From contig NZ_AUJI01000009.1 of assembly GCF_000424145.1 (NCBI RefSeq), forward strand, positions 250,191 through 314,190: a DNA stretch of 64,000 nt, in the 5' to 3' direction. Positions 37,154-45,307 of this stretch are shown here, piece by piece (position 1 is the stretch's first letter; every line of letters begins with the position of its first letter). The notes under the pieces are model-generated. The model saw only the letters and a program-made list of their open reading frames with translations. It was not told the DNA's origin and did no database searches. The translations under genes were made by a program, and so were the position numbers. This DNA comes from Butyrivibrio sp. AC2005 (lineage in GTDB: Bacteria; Bacillota; Clostridia; Lachnospirales; Lachnospiraceae).

Positions 37154-37954
37154 ATGCTTAGAGATATAACACTGGGACAATATTACCAGACAGATTCGCA
37201 CCTTCACAGACTTGATCCGAGGGTGAAAATTGTTGCGACTTTAGTATATATTGTTTCCCTGTTTGTGGTAGATAACTTCATAGGATATTTGATAGCGGCT
37301 GCGTTTTTGCTGGCAGCGATAATACTTTCCAAGGTGCCTCCGAAATTCATTTTTAAGGGCATGAGGGCTATTTATTTCCTTTTACTGATAACAATGGTGT
37401 TCAATCTGTTTTTGACGCCGGGTGAGCCATTATTTTCATTCTGGAAGATAAATGTGACAAAGGAAGGTGTAAAAATTGCAGTTATGATGGGCGTGAGACT
37501 TGTTTTCCTGATAACAGGTTCTTCAATTATGACATTGACAACAACGCCCAATCAGCTGACTGACGGACTTGAGAGCCTTATGAATCCTCTCAAGAAGTTG
37601 CATGTTCCGGTGCATGAGATATCAATGATGATGTCAATCGCACTTCGCTTTATACCGATTCTGATGGAAGAAACGGATAAGATAATGAAGGCACAGATGG
37701 CAAGAGGTGCCGATTTTGAGACTGGATCGCTGATTCAGAGAGCTAAGAGTCTTATTCCGCTCCTGGTTCCGCTTTTTATTTCAGCATTCAGACGCGCTAA
37801 TGACCTTGCTATGGCGATGGAAGCAAGATGCTATCGTGGTGGCGAGGGCAGAACCAAGATGAAACCGCTGATCTATCACGTGTCTGATTATGCAGCCTAC
37901 CTGGTTGCTGCAGCATATTTGGGAGTGATGATAGCAGTTGGGATAATCTTTTAG
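37154..37954 (+). CDS. ecfT: Energy-coupling factor transporter transmembrane protein EcfT
   Basis: 266 residues, starting with the typical LGQYYQTDSHLHRLDPRVKI, several membrane helices, and the two cytoplasmic coupling helices marked by the Ala-Arg-Gly motifs MKAQMARGADF and MAMEARCYRGGEGRT that dock in the ATPases. Confidence 0.95.
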   Translation: MLRDITLGQYYQTDSHLHRLDPRVKIVATLVYIVSLFVVDNFIGYLIAAAFLLAAIILSKVPPKFIFKGMRAIYFLLLITMVFNLFLTPGEPLFSFWKINVTKEGVKIAVMMGVRLVFLITGSSIMTLTTTPNQLTDGLESLMNPLKKLHVPVHEISMMMSIALRFIPILMEETDKIMKAQMARGADFETGSLIQRAKSLIPLLVPLFISAFRRANDLAMAMEARCYRGGEGRTKMKPLIYHVSDYAAYLVAAAYLGVMIAVGIIF

Positions 37955-38048
37955 ATGAATAGATTTTTTAGTTAAGTGGATTTTTTAGAAATTTCATTTA
38001 CAAAGGGTAGTGTTATATAAGCATAGATTTATATAAAGGATGGATTTA

Positions 38049-38795
38049 TTGAAAAATATAATGCTGACGGTTGCCTATGATGGAGCAAATTATCATGGAT
38101 TTGCTTTTCAGGAAAATACGGTAACAATTGAAGGAACGCTTAAAAAGGCAATAGATGCTCTGACAGGCGAAGACGTAGAAGTTATCGGAGCAAGCAGGAC
38201 AGATGCGGGCGTACATGCATATGGGAATATAGTTGTGTTTAAGACTATGTCTACAATCCCTGCTGAGAGCTTTGCGCCTGCTTTAAACAGCAAGCTTCCG
38301 GATGACATAAGGATTATGGAATCAGCTGAAGTTCCGATTGATTTTCATCCAAGAAAATGTCTGTCCGAGAAGACATATGAGTACAGAATATTAAATACCA
38401 GAATACCGATACCCACCAGACGGTTGTATACATGCCATTGCAGCTATCAGCTTGATGAAAAGAAAATGAATGAAGCCGCAGGGTATTTTGTGGGTGAGCA
38501 TGATTTTTCAAGCTTTTGCGCAGCAGGGTCTCAGGCTATCAGCCATGTGAGGAACATTATTTCCTGTGAGGTATTCAGGCACGGAGATGAGGTTGTGATA
38601 AGGATAGTCGGCAACGGTTTTCTATATAATATGGTCAGGATTATTGCAGGCACGCTCATGGACATCGGACGGGGCAAAGGGAATCCCGAGGACATTGAAA
38701 AAATGCTTGAAGCAAAGGACAGAGCTACTGCCGGACCGACAGCACCGCCGCAGGGACTTTTTCTTATAAAATACAGTTTCCCTGAAGATTTATAA
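38049..38795 (+). CDS. truA: tRNA pseudouridine(38-40) synthase
   Basis: About 248 residues. The catalytic Asp is in GASRTDAGVHA (near residue 55); KNIMLTVAYDGANYHGFAFQ at the N-terminus and GFLYNMVRIIAGTL near the C-terminus are family marks. It modifies the anticodon stem. TTG 38049, 4-5 nt after AAAGGATGG, gives the canonical beginning; ATG 38040 would add three residues and overlap its own site. Confidence 0.93.
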   Translation: MKNIMLTVAYDGANYHGFAFQENTVTIEGTLKKAIDALTGEDVEVIGASRTDAGVHAYGNIVVFKTMSTIPAESFAPALNSKLPDDIRIMESAEVPIDFHPRKCLSEKTYEYRILNTRIPIPTRRLYTCHCSYQLDEKKMNEAAGYFVGEHDFSSFCAAGSQAISHVRNIISCEVFRHGDEVVIRIVGNGFLYNMVRIIAGTLMDIGRGKGNPEDIEKMLEAKDRATAGPTAPPQGLFLIKYSFPEDL

Positions 38796-38842
38796 AATTT
38801 TTGTAACCTCAGTAATTTTGTGTTTTTTGGGCGGATTACAGG

Positions 38843-38872
38843 TTGACAAAATGAGAGAAATGAGCATATAAT
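38843..38872 (+). promoter_or_regulatory. rplM-rpsI promoter
   Basis: TTGACA at 38843-38848, 18-nt spacer and TATAAT at 38867-38872: consensus boxes. The leader to rplM is about 130 nt and contains several possible stems; Firmicutes L13 genes often have an autoregulatory leader of this size. Confidence 0.75.
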
Positions 38873-38879
38873 ATATGAC

Positions 38880-39012
38880 TGTGTGACGATAATCGCCAAA
38901 TTATCCCGGTAAGTAATGCGGCGTATATCTATACAGTATATTAGCGTATGGATCAGGTGAAGGGTTCATCGCACCAGAGTTTAACTGTTAACTGGTTATG
39001 GAGGTAATTAGA
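38880..39012 (+). ncRNA. Candidate L13 leader RNA
   Basis: 133 nt between the promoter and rplM without an ORF. Local pairings are visible, but by eye I cannot confirm the published L13 leader fold; position and length match. Confidence 0.4.
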
Positions 39013-39441
39013 ATGAACACATATATGCCTAATGCTTCTTCTGTAGAGAAGAAATGGTATGTTGTAGACGCAACAGATATGACACTCGGTCGTCTTGCTT
39101 CTAACGTAGCTAACGTACTTAGAGGAAAGAACAAGCCGATTTATACACCTAACATTGATACAGGTGATTATGTAATCGTTATCAACGCTGATAAGATTAA
39201 GGTTACAGGTAAGAAGATGGACCAGAAGATGTACTGGCACCACACAGATTACGTTGGACACCACAAGGAGTTCACACTTCGTCAGATGATGGAGTCACAC
39301 CCTGAGCGTGTAATCGAGCATGCTGTTAAGGGAATGCTTCCCAAGGGTTCTCTTGGAAGACAGATGTACACAAAGCTTCACGTATACGCAGGACCTGAGC
39401 ACGAGCATGCAGCTCAGAAGCCCGAAGTACTTACATTCTAA
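39013..39441 (+). CDS. rplM: 50S ribosomal protein L13
   Basis: 142 residues: [27 protein letters not shown] and the C-terminal [31 protein letters not shown] at 39000-39004 is 8 nt before ATG 39013; ATG 38998 would overlap that site and is rejected. Confidence 0.97.
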   Translation: MNTYMPNASSVEKKWYVVDATDMTLGRLASNVANVLRGKNKPIYTPNIDTGDYVIVINADKIKVTGKKMDQKMYWHHTDYVGHHKEFTLRQMMESHPERVIEHAVKGMLPKGSLGRQMYTKLHVYAGPEHEHAAQKPEVLTF

Positions 39442-39461
39442 TCTGAAAGGAGAATTTGAAA

Positions 39462-39860
39462 ATGGCTAAAGCAGCAAGTTTCTATGGCACAGGTAGAAGA
39501 AAGAAGTCTATCGCCAGAGTTTATCTTACACCCGGTAAGGGTAATATCACTATCAACAAGAGAAACATCGATGAGTATCTTGGTCTTGAGACACTTAAGG
39601 TTATCGTTCGTCAGCCCCTTGTACTGACAGATACACTTGATAAGTTCGATGTTAACGTAACTGTTCGCGGTGGCGGCACAACAGGTCAGGCTGGTGCAAT
39701 CCGTCACGGTATCTCAAGAGCTCTTCTTCAGGCTGACTCAGATGAGTACAGACCTGCACTCAAGAAGGCTGGATACCTTACACGTGATCCTAGAATGAAG
39801 GAGAGAAAGAAGTACGGTCTCAAAAAGGCTCGTCGTGCTCCTCAGTTCTCAAAGAGATAA
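39462..39860 (+). CDS. rpsI: 30S ribosomal protein S9
   Basis: 132 residues: [38 protein letters not shown], and the basic tail ending RRAPQFSKR that touches P-site tRNA. AAAGGAG at 39447 is 8 nt from ATG 39462. The last codons and stop (19 nt, 39844-39862) recur exactly at 42793-42811. Confidence 0.97.
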   Translation: MAKAASFYGTGRRKKSIARVYLTPGKGNITINKRNIDEYLGLETLKVIVRQPLVLTDTLDKFDVNVTVRGGGTTGQAGAIRHGISRALLQADSDEYRPALKKAGYLTRDPRMKERKKYGLKKARRAPQFSKR

Positions 39861-39862
39861 TC
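39844..39862 (+). repeat. rpsI 3'-end direct repeat, copy 1 (candidate attachment site)
   Basis: AGTTCTCAAAGAGATAATC covers the last codons and stop of rpsI. An identical copy lies at 42793-42811. Integrative elements in streptococci are known to use the rpsI 3' end; here the two copies would bracket a ~2.9-kb insert. Confidence 0.5.
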
Positions 39863-39911
39863 ATCTGCTACTGCAGAATGTTGTTTCTTTGGAAATATTC
39901 AAAGATCTATT

Positions 39912-39942
39912 ACCGGAAGCCCATGTGGCTTCCGGTTTTCTA
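39912..39942 (+). terminator. Terminator after rpsI
   Basis: ACCGGAAGCC pairs with GGCTTCCGGT across a 5-nt loop, followed by TTTTCTATTT. Confidence 0.9.
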
Positions 39943-40029
39943 TTTAAGTCGTTCCTATTCGGGAATTAAAAATTTCACTTTACGATTCTATAAGATACTA
40001 GAAGATGCTTCAAAGATCCTATTTTGGCA

Positions 40030-40490
40030 TGTCTATTGGTTTGTATTTCTGAGTATTCTTGACTACAAATCTTGTTTTATACTGTTTGAGTCAATGATCG
40101 CAGTGTGTCTGATTGACTGCAATTCCAAGATTATTCTATATGAGTCAACCAGCTGCGATTGAGGATTTGACTGCAAATCCCGTATTACTCTATATGGGTC
40201 AACTATTGCGTGGGGATGCGTTGACCTTAAATCAGGTAATTTCAAAACGAGTCAATGGTCCTAGGGAATTTTAATGACCGCATTTCCAAAATTCTGTACT
40301 TGAGTCAATTGTCGAGCTGTAATCAGATGACTACAAATCCGGTCTTGTTCAAAATGAGTCAATTCAAGGCTAAGTAGTTAGTTGGCTTCGTTTCTAATAA
40401 TGTTCTATTTGAGCCATGTGCTGATGAAAAAAATTGACCTATTCTTAATAAAATCTTATTTGAATCAATTCATATTCTCCTAAAGAAAAC
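40030..40490 (+). repeat. Degenerate tandem repeat array, ~54-bp period
   Basis: The block TGAGTCAA, or a one-to-two base variant, begins at 40087, 40141, 40195, 40248, 40301, 40355, 40410 and 40461, spacings 54, 54, 53, 53, 54, 55, 51. A second block like TTGACTGCAAATCC starts at about 40049, 40114, 40167, 40221, 40274, 40328, 40382 and 40434. The two blocks contain inverted TTGAC/GTCAA, so each unit can fold into a stem. Units are otherwise divergent. No ORF, no CRISPR-like constant repeat with unique spacers. It fills the gap between rpsI and the nuclease-like gene at 40582. Function unknown. Confidence 0.8.
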
Positions 40491-40581
40491 AATTTAAATA
40501 AAAGAAAACAGCTTCAATACAAGAAAATACTTATTATTATCACTAATCGAAAGAAAATATAAAAGAAAAGAGGACAAATAA

Positions 40582-41370
40582 TTGTATGGATTAAGAGAAA
40601 TGCTTTTACAGGAGCATAAGCACCTGCAGAGCATAATAGCTAAGGCTGGCGAAAACATGGCTTCTACGCCTGAAGGACGACTTCGCATTTCGGTAGACCA
40701 TGGAGTTGCCAGATATTATCAGTGCATAGATGACAGATACGGAGAGTATATCCCAAGGGATAATGTACAGCTTCCTCGCCAACTGGCACAGAAAGCATAT
40801 AATGATACAGTACTTAAGACTGCTGAGGTAAGAGCCAAGCATATTGCCAGGTGCCTCAAGGATTATAATGATGATGAGCTTGAACAACTATTTACGTCGC
40901 TACACCCGGAGAGACAGAAACTTATCACTCCGGTTGAGCCAACATTTAGCCAATTACAAGAACAATGGTACTCAGAGCCATATGTCGGGAAAGCTTTCAA
41001 GGAAGGAACACCTGTAATTCTTACAGAGAAAGGAGAACGTGTCCGATCAAAGTCGGAGAAAATCCTTGCCGATTTCTTTTACCGGAACAATATTCCATAT
41101 AAGTATGAAAAACCATTAAACCTATCAGGTTATGGGATAGTCTATCCCGACTTCACATTCCTTTCGAGGAAACTACGAAGAGAGATTTACTGGGAGCACG
41201 AAGGGATGGTGGACAAGCCTGAATATGCCATAAAGGCGGTTAAAAAGCTCAATAGCTATCAAATGAACGGGATACTTCCAGGAGAGCGCTTGATCCTTAC
41301 GTTTGAGACGGAACAGGATGTTTTGAATTCGAAGATTGTTAGTGATTTGGTGGATAAATATCTCCGGTGA
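40582..41370 (+). CDS. Uncharacterised protein with PD-(D/E)XK nuclease-like C-terminus
   Basis: 262 residues, TTG start with AGAGG about 8 nt upstream. The N-terminal ~110 residues are helical and basic (EMLLQEHKHLQSIIAKA..., EVRAKHIARCLKD). The C-terminal half has the order RSKSEKILADFF, then YPDFTFL, then IYWEHEG, then a Lys-rich helix AIKAVKKL, which reads as the E...PD...(E/H)xK skeleton of the PD-(D/E)XK superfamily. No typed restriction partner or toxin partner is adjacent. A nuclease role is inference; related proteins are usually annotated as hypothetical. Confidence 0.6.
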   Translation: MYGLREMLLQEHKHLQSIIAKAGENMASTPEGRLRISVDHGVARYYQCIDDRYGEYIPRDNVQLPRQLAQKAYNDTVLKTAEVRAKHIARCLKDYNDDELEQLFTSLHPERQKLITPVEPTFSQLQEQWYSEPYVGKAFKEGTPVILTEKGERVRSKSEKILADFFYRNNIPYKYEKPLNLSGYGIVYPDFTFLSRKLRREIYWEHEGMVDKPEYAIKAVKKLNSYQMNGILPGERLILTFETEQDVLNSKIVSDLVDKYLR

Positions 41371-41496
41371 ATGGATATCTTAGATAAGCGATATACATTT
41401 GAATTGCATGTCGGTAGTTTATATTGCATACTACAATGTATGTGATAATATGAGGGGAATGGTGGAGTGATAGAGGAGTAATTAAGAGAAAAAAGT

Positions 41497-42435
41497 ATGG
41501 ATACACTATTTTTAGAAGGTTTAAAAGAAAACGATATAAACAAACTTTTAGCTGCACCAAAAAGCGATCTTCATAATCACTCGACAAAAGGTTGTAGGCG
41601 TGAATGGCTATCTGAACAGCTACATGTTGACATTCCAAAGCCACCACAGCGACTTGATGGCCTGGAAGGTATGCACGCATGGTTTAGGTCCTCTATAAAG
41701 CCCTTTTGTGATGGGTATGAGAATATGCTGCTTAGATGGGAGGGTGCTTTTGCTGAGGCTGGGCGAAATAATATAACTCGTCTTGTAATGAATTTTGGTA
41801 CAGCTGAAGTGGATCAGGTAGGAACGGTAAAGGGGTTCCAAGAGCTTATAGAAGGGTTCCATAAAACGTATTGTCCTGATAGTATCTTTGAAGCTGAGCT
41901 GACCTATCCCTCTTTTGGAAACGTGGAACAAGAGGCAGATGAATTCGATAAATATGCCAGTTCAGGATACTTCAAGGCAATTGATATTTGCGCCGGAGAA
42001 AATGTTCAGCCATTCGAAGCTTTTTTGCCACTTTACAAGAAGGCTGAGAAATATCATTTAACCAAAAAGATGCATGTTGGAGAAACAGGTTCAGCAGAAG
42101 ATGTCAGAAGGGCAGTAGAGATTCTTGGCCTCTCTGAGGTTCATCATGGAATTGGTGCATCAACATCCAAAGAAACTATGAGATTTCTTGCGGATAATCA
42201 TATACAGGTTAATGTCTGTCCCAGTAGCAATGTAATGCTGGGATTTGCAAAGGATTATAAAACACATCCAATCAAAATATTGGTGGAGAATGGTGTTAGG
42301 GTTACCATAAATACTGATGATCTGCTGATCTTTGACTCGTCAATTGAAAATGAATATCTTAAACTGTATAGGGCGGGTACACTGAGAGCAGAGCAGCTTG
42401 AGGAGATAAGACAAACAGGATTAGGAATTCTGTGA
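41497..42435 (+). CDS. Adenosine deaminase family protein
   Basis: 312 residues of the amidohydrolase fold. Metal and catalytic residues are visible: LHNHSTKG (metal His pair), MHVGETG (His and Glu), HHGIGAS (His), VNVCPSSNVMLG and TINTDDLLIF (Asp pair). It lacks the last ~20 residues of longer ADA members. Likely deaminates adenosine or a related purine nucleoside; exact substrate unclear. Isolated in accessory DNA between the two rpsI 3'-end copies. Confidence 0.85.
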   Translation: MDTLFLEGLKENDINKLLAAPKSDLHNHSTKGCRREWLSEQLHVDIPKPPQRLDGLEGMHAWFRSSIKPFCDGYENMLLRWEGAFAEAGRNNITRLVMNFGTAEVDQVGTVKGFQELIEGFHKTYCPDSIFEAELTYPSFGNVEQEADEFDKYASSGYFKAIDICAGENVQPFEAFLPLYKKAEKYHLTKKMHVGETGSAEDVRRAVEILGLSEVHHGIGASTSKETMRFLADNHIQVNVCPSSNVMLGFAKDYKTHPIKILVENGVRVTINTDDLLIFDSSIENEYLKLYRAGTLRAEQLEEIRQTGLGIL

Positions 42436-42487
42436 TAAGAAAGCAATATGGAATAATGCCGGATTAACCGATGAGAGAAGATAGATT

Positions 42488-42661
42488 ATGGACAAATCAT
42501 GGTCAGAAAACAATAAAGAAATACAGAAATTGCTGACGAAGGAAGCAACCTTTAAAGATGCTATTCAGAAGCTTTTGGCTATTACCCTTATGATTGCAGA
42601 ATCCAATCCAGATGAAAAAGATATTATGACAGCTATGGTAATGAATTTATTGAGAATATAA
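42488..42661 (+). CDS. Small ORF, probable gene remnant
   Basis: 57 codons from ATG 42488 (MDKSWSENNKEIQKLL...). The first ~30 residues resemble the start of DinB-like/DUF1572-type proteins (KEIQKLLTKEATFKDAIQKLL), after which the likeness ends. GAGAAG upstream is a weak site. Likely a truncated remnant; a real small protein cannot be excluded. Confidence 0.3.
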   Translation: MDKSWSENNKEIQKLLTKEATFKDAIQKLLAITLMIAESNPDEKDIMTAMVMNLLRI

Positions 42662-42792
42662 CGACTCTGAAGAATTTGACTTAAAGTTGCCACCAACTGC
42701 ATACAGTAGCCCTGAGCTTTCTACCGTACGCAGCAGGTAAACAGCAACTCGCCTTACAAATGCCCAAAACAAGGCACTTAAGACAGTGAAAA

Positions 42793-42811
42793 AGTTCTCA
42801 AAGAGATAATC
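42793..42811 (+). repeat. rpsI 3'-end direct repeat, copy 2 (candidate attachment site)
   Basis: Exact 19-nt copy of 39844-39862, including the in-frame FSKR-stop codons. A rho-independent terminator follows 47 nt later, just as one follows rpsI itself, consistent with this being the displaced original gene end. Confidence 0.5.
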
Positions 42812-42857
42812 GTTTTACAACGTATTACGTCTTTGGACAATCATATACGACTTATTG

Positions 42858-42888
42858 CACCTCAGGACAACAGTCCTGGGGTGTTTTT
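42858..42888 (+). terminator. Terminator downstream of the second rpsI 3' copy
   Basis: CACCTCAGGAC pairs with GTCCTGGGGTG (one G-U) across a 4-nt loop and is followed by TTTTT. Confidence 0.8.
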
Positions 42889-42969
42889 GTTATGTCCTCA
42901 TGTTGTTAAGTAGTTGGCTAGTAAAGCGCAACAATGATATTGTTAAATAAAAAAACTAAGGACGAGGCT

Positions 42970-43770
42970 ATGCGAGATATAGACAAAATAATTGAAGATG
43001 ACGAAAATCAGGTGGTTGCATGGAAAGAGTCATGGCAGGATAAGTATCTAGAGTGGATCTGTGGCTATGCCAATGCCCAGGGTGGGACTCTCTACATAGG
43101 AGTTGATGAGATAATGGCAACGTTATTGGATTAGATTCAAAGGTACAAAAGAAGCTATTAGAGGATATTCCAAATAAAATTACTGCAGCATTTGGAATAA
43201 CTTGTGATGTGAATCTCAAGTCAAAAGATAAAAAGAAGTATATTCAGGTTGAGGTAAAAAAATCGCGATTACCTTTAAATCTCCATGGAAGATATTATTA
43301 CCGTACTGGAAGTGTAAAAAAGGAGATTACTAGATTTGAGACATGTCCCTTCTAAGCTTAGAAATCCAATACTGGCCGATGTTTTTGGACGCTTACGTTT
43401 GATGGAGAGAAGAGGCAGTGGATTCAAGAAGATACTTGATGCCTATGAATCTGAAGAAAGATATACAGATAGTTTAAAGCCAGAGTTTTATACTGATGGT
43501 TATAATTTCTTTCTTACTCTATGGAACTTGAATTATGCTTATGATAAAGCGCAAAATAAAGCGCAAATTAAAGCGCAAAGAGGTACTTTATCTGATAGAG
43601 ATTATATATTGCTCCTGATTAAGGAGAATCCAACCATAACACAAGAAGAATTGGCAAATATTATGGGGAAGTCACGAAGATCAGTACAGATGCTGATGAA
43701 GCAGCTGATAGAGGATGATGCTATTGAAAGACTTGGATCTAAGAAACGGGGAACATGGATTTTAAAATGA
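42970..43770 (+). pseudogene. Decayed Schlafen AlbA_2-type DNA-binding/transcription regulator
   Basis: Three pieces of one family. Piece 1 (42970-43134) has ESWQDKYLEWICGYANAQGGTLYIGVD, the start of the AlbA_2 domain, and hits a stop. Shifting frame at about 43107 restores DNGNVIGLDSKVQKKLLEDIPNKI... up to GSVKKEI (stop 43353-43355). Piece 3 (43336-43770, reachable from a TTG) continues with RNPILADVFGRLRLMERRGSGFKKI and a C-terminal winged helix (NPTITQEELANIMGKSRRSVQ). Between pieces 2 and 3 about 200 residues are missing. So there is one frameshift and one internal deletion. Piece 3 could still be expressed as a 144-residue HTH protein. Confidence 0.75.
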
Positions 43771-43939
43771 TAAATACTATGAAATGAGGAGTGGCATAAA
43801 GAGTAAGTTCGATTAATGGTTTATCTCCGGTCCACTCAAGAAATTTGCCTATATGAAACGTGTATAGTTTACAAGTGCCTTCGGATCGGTTCCTGATCCT
43901 GATTTCTTCATGAATCTGTTTTTTTAATGATTCGTCCAT
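43739..43939 (-). pseudogene. N-terminal fragment of a tyrosine recombinase
   Basis: From ATG at 43939 on the minus strand, MDESLKKQIHEEIRIRNRSEGTCKLYTFHIGKFLEW... matches the SAM-like core-binding domain of phage/ICE integrases for about 50 residues (to LTLY); then the frame runs into unrelated sequence (ATPHFIVF...) and stops. No catalytic Arg or Tyr is encoded, so it is inactive. A hairpin containing its ribosome binding site lies just upstream. Confidence 0.7.
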
Positions 43940-43945
43940 AATAAA

Positions 43946-43996
43946 ACCTCCGTAAATGAAGTAGTAAAAATGTGGTTACTACTGATTACGGAGGGT
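43946..43996 (-). promoter_or_regulatory. Hairpin enclosing the integrase ribosome binding site
   Basis: Two stems are stacked: ACCTCCGTAA with TTACGGAGGGT, and AGTAGTAA with TTACTACT. Read on the minus strand, the GGAGG that precedes the integrase ATG is inside the outer stem, so folding would block translation. Confidence 0.5.
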
Positions 43997-44249
43997 AACG
44001 AATTCTGTGAATATACTTGTAAGGCATGTTTGTAGGTGATATTCTTTTCATAGCAGTAGTAGTGGCTTTTGGTAGTATTTGGTTTTTGGGTGGTAACTTA
44101 AACGATACATCATCAGGGCGTCGCTATCTACTGCTTTTTGAGTAAAAGAAACGCTGCGCCACAGCCTTGGCAGGCCGTCGCGCAGCGACTTAGTTCTTTT
44201 TCAGTTTATGCGATGTTAACAAATGGATAGTTTATAGAGGAGAATTGCC
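43997..44249. other. Gene-free remnant region
   Basis: No ORF with homology. It holds the palindromic repeat at 44142-44200; the rest looks like neutral debris next to the broken integrase. Confidence 0.4.
44142..44207 (+). repeat. Interspersed palindromic repeat, copy A
   Basis: CACAGCCTTGGCAGG...TCGCGCAGCGA... matches 47446-47493 at 40 of 48 positions. The copy folds as AAAAGAA and GCTGCGC pairing with GCGCAGC and TTCTTTT, with GCCTTGGC in the loop. The flanking tails differ from copy B in a compensated way. Confidence 0.65.
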
Positions 44250-44489
44250 ATGAAAAAATTCTTTGAATTAGGAAATCGCTACGCAAAAGAAAGCAATTGG
44301 ACTGATTTTGCACTTGTTAAGTTTTGCCTTTTTTCCATGGGACTGCTTGTCGGAATGAAAGTACCAGAAAAACATAAGAAGATAGTTGTGAGTGGTGCAA
44401 TATGCATATTTCTGTTGACATATATTCCGCTTATGGCAAAGGTCTTAAGTATTGGAGTGGAGATGATAAATGAGAATTGCAGGGATTGA
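44250..44489 (+). CDS. Small two-helix membrane-associated protein
   Basis: 79 residues with a cytoplasmic N-terminus, a hydrophobic segment at about 22-37 (FALVKFCLFSMGLLVGM) and a second at about 47-68. The MKxFFELGNRYAKESNWTDFALVKFCLFSMGLLVG pattern is seen in small Clostridial proteins often labelled permease-like without evidence. GAGGAG lies 8 nt upstream. Role unknown. Confidence 0.7.
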   Translation: MKKFFELGNRYAKESNWTDFALVKFCLFSMGLLVGMKVPEKHKKIVVSGAICIFLLTYIPLMAKVLSIGVEMINENCRD

Positions 44490-44535
44490 GCTTTAAATGA
44501 ACTGCAACATAACCGATTATTGGAGGATTACGTAG

Positions 44536-45063
44536 GTGAATGTAATAGAGATAATAAATAAAAGGCACAGCTACAGAGGAAAGTATCTTTCTAAACAGGT
44601 ACCTAAAGATGATTTGGTAAAAATACTGGAAGCAGGGATGGCCGCTCCATCTGGATGTAATAAGCAGACTACCAGTTTTATAGCAGTTGATGACTCAAAT
44701 ATATTAAAGAAGATTAATGAAGTTATTAATCCTCCGGTATGTGAAACAGCACCTGCGTTAATTGTAGTGTTGACGCAACGGATAAATGCATATCGCGATA
44801 GATGCTTTGCTATACAGGATTACTCTGCTGCAATCGAGAACATGCTATTGACTATCGTGGCGCTTGGATATCAGAGTTGCTGGTATGAAGGTCATATTAC
44901 AGATGAAGATAGAATATGTGACAAAATAGCTGCTATTCTCTCGGTACCGGAGAATTATGATGTTGTATGTATATTGCCGGTAGGAGAGGCTGAAAGCGAA
45001 CCTTCGATACCCAAGAAAAAAGGGTTTGAAGAAAGAGCTTGGTTTAACACATTCAAAGGTTGA
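44536..45063 (+). CDS. Nitroreductase family protein
   Basis: 175 residues, GTG start 9 nt after GGAGG. NKRHSYRGKYLSKQVPKDDLVKILEAGMAAPSGCNKQT is the FMN-binding N-terminus of the family, and AAIENMLLTIVALGYQSCWYEG the central helix. Probably an FMN- and NAD(P)H-dependent oxidoreductase; substrate unknown. A bidirectional terminator follows. Confidence 0.88.
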   Translation: MNVIEIINKRHSYRGKYLSKQVPKDDLVKILEAGMAAPSGCNKQTTSFIAVDDSNILKKINEVINPPVCETAPALIVVLTQRINAYRDRCFAIQDYSAAIENMLLTIVALGYQSCWYEGHITDEDRICDKIAAILSVPENYDVVCILPVGEAESEPSIPKKKGFEERAWFNTFKG

Positions 45064-45162
45064 AAGGCTGTTTAACAGGAAGAAAAAAATCGGCAGTTAC
45101 GGCAGTGTTCATAAGACAGTAACGCAAAATGAGCACTGTCGCGGTGGATTGGCAAAAAAAGA

Positions 45163-45203
45163 AGAAGTCTGAAAGGAACATACATTCCAGACTTCTTTTC
45201 TTA
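45163..45203 (+). terminator. Terminator after the nitroreductase gene
   Basis: AGAAGTCTG pairs with CAGACTTCT across a 17-nt apical region that can pair further (GGAA/TTCC); TTTTCTT follows. Confidence 0.75.
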
Positions 45204-45307
45204 TTAAATAAATTCAAAAAGGTACTATATATTTCTTTTCGTGCATATGATAACGTCATAATAGGAACACCTATAACGAATAAATAAAGCTTAAAAGGAG
45301 TATGCTT

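Noticed and set aside
39878..40162. 94-codon ORF after rpsI
   Set aside because: It runs through the terminator and into the tandem repeats, has no ribosome binding site and no recognisable composition of a protein.
40030..40490. CRISPR array
   Set aside because: The units differ over most of their length, no constant direct repeat with unique spacers is present, and no cas gene is near.
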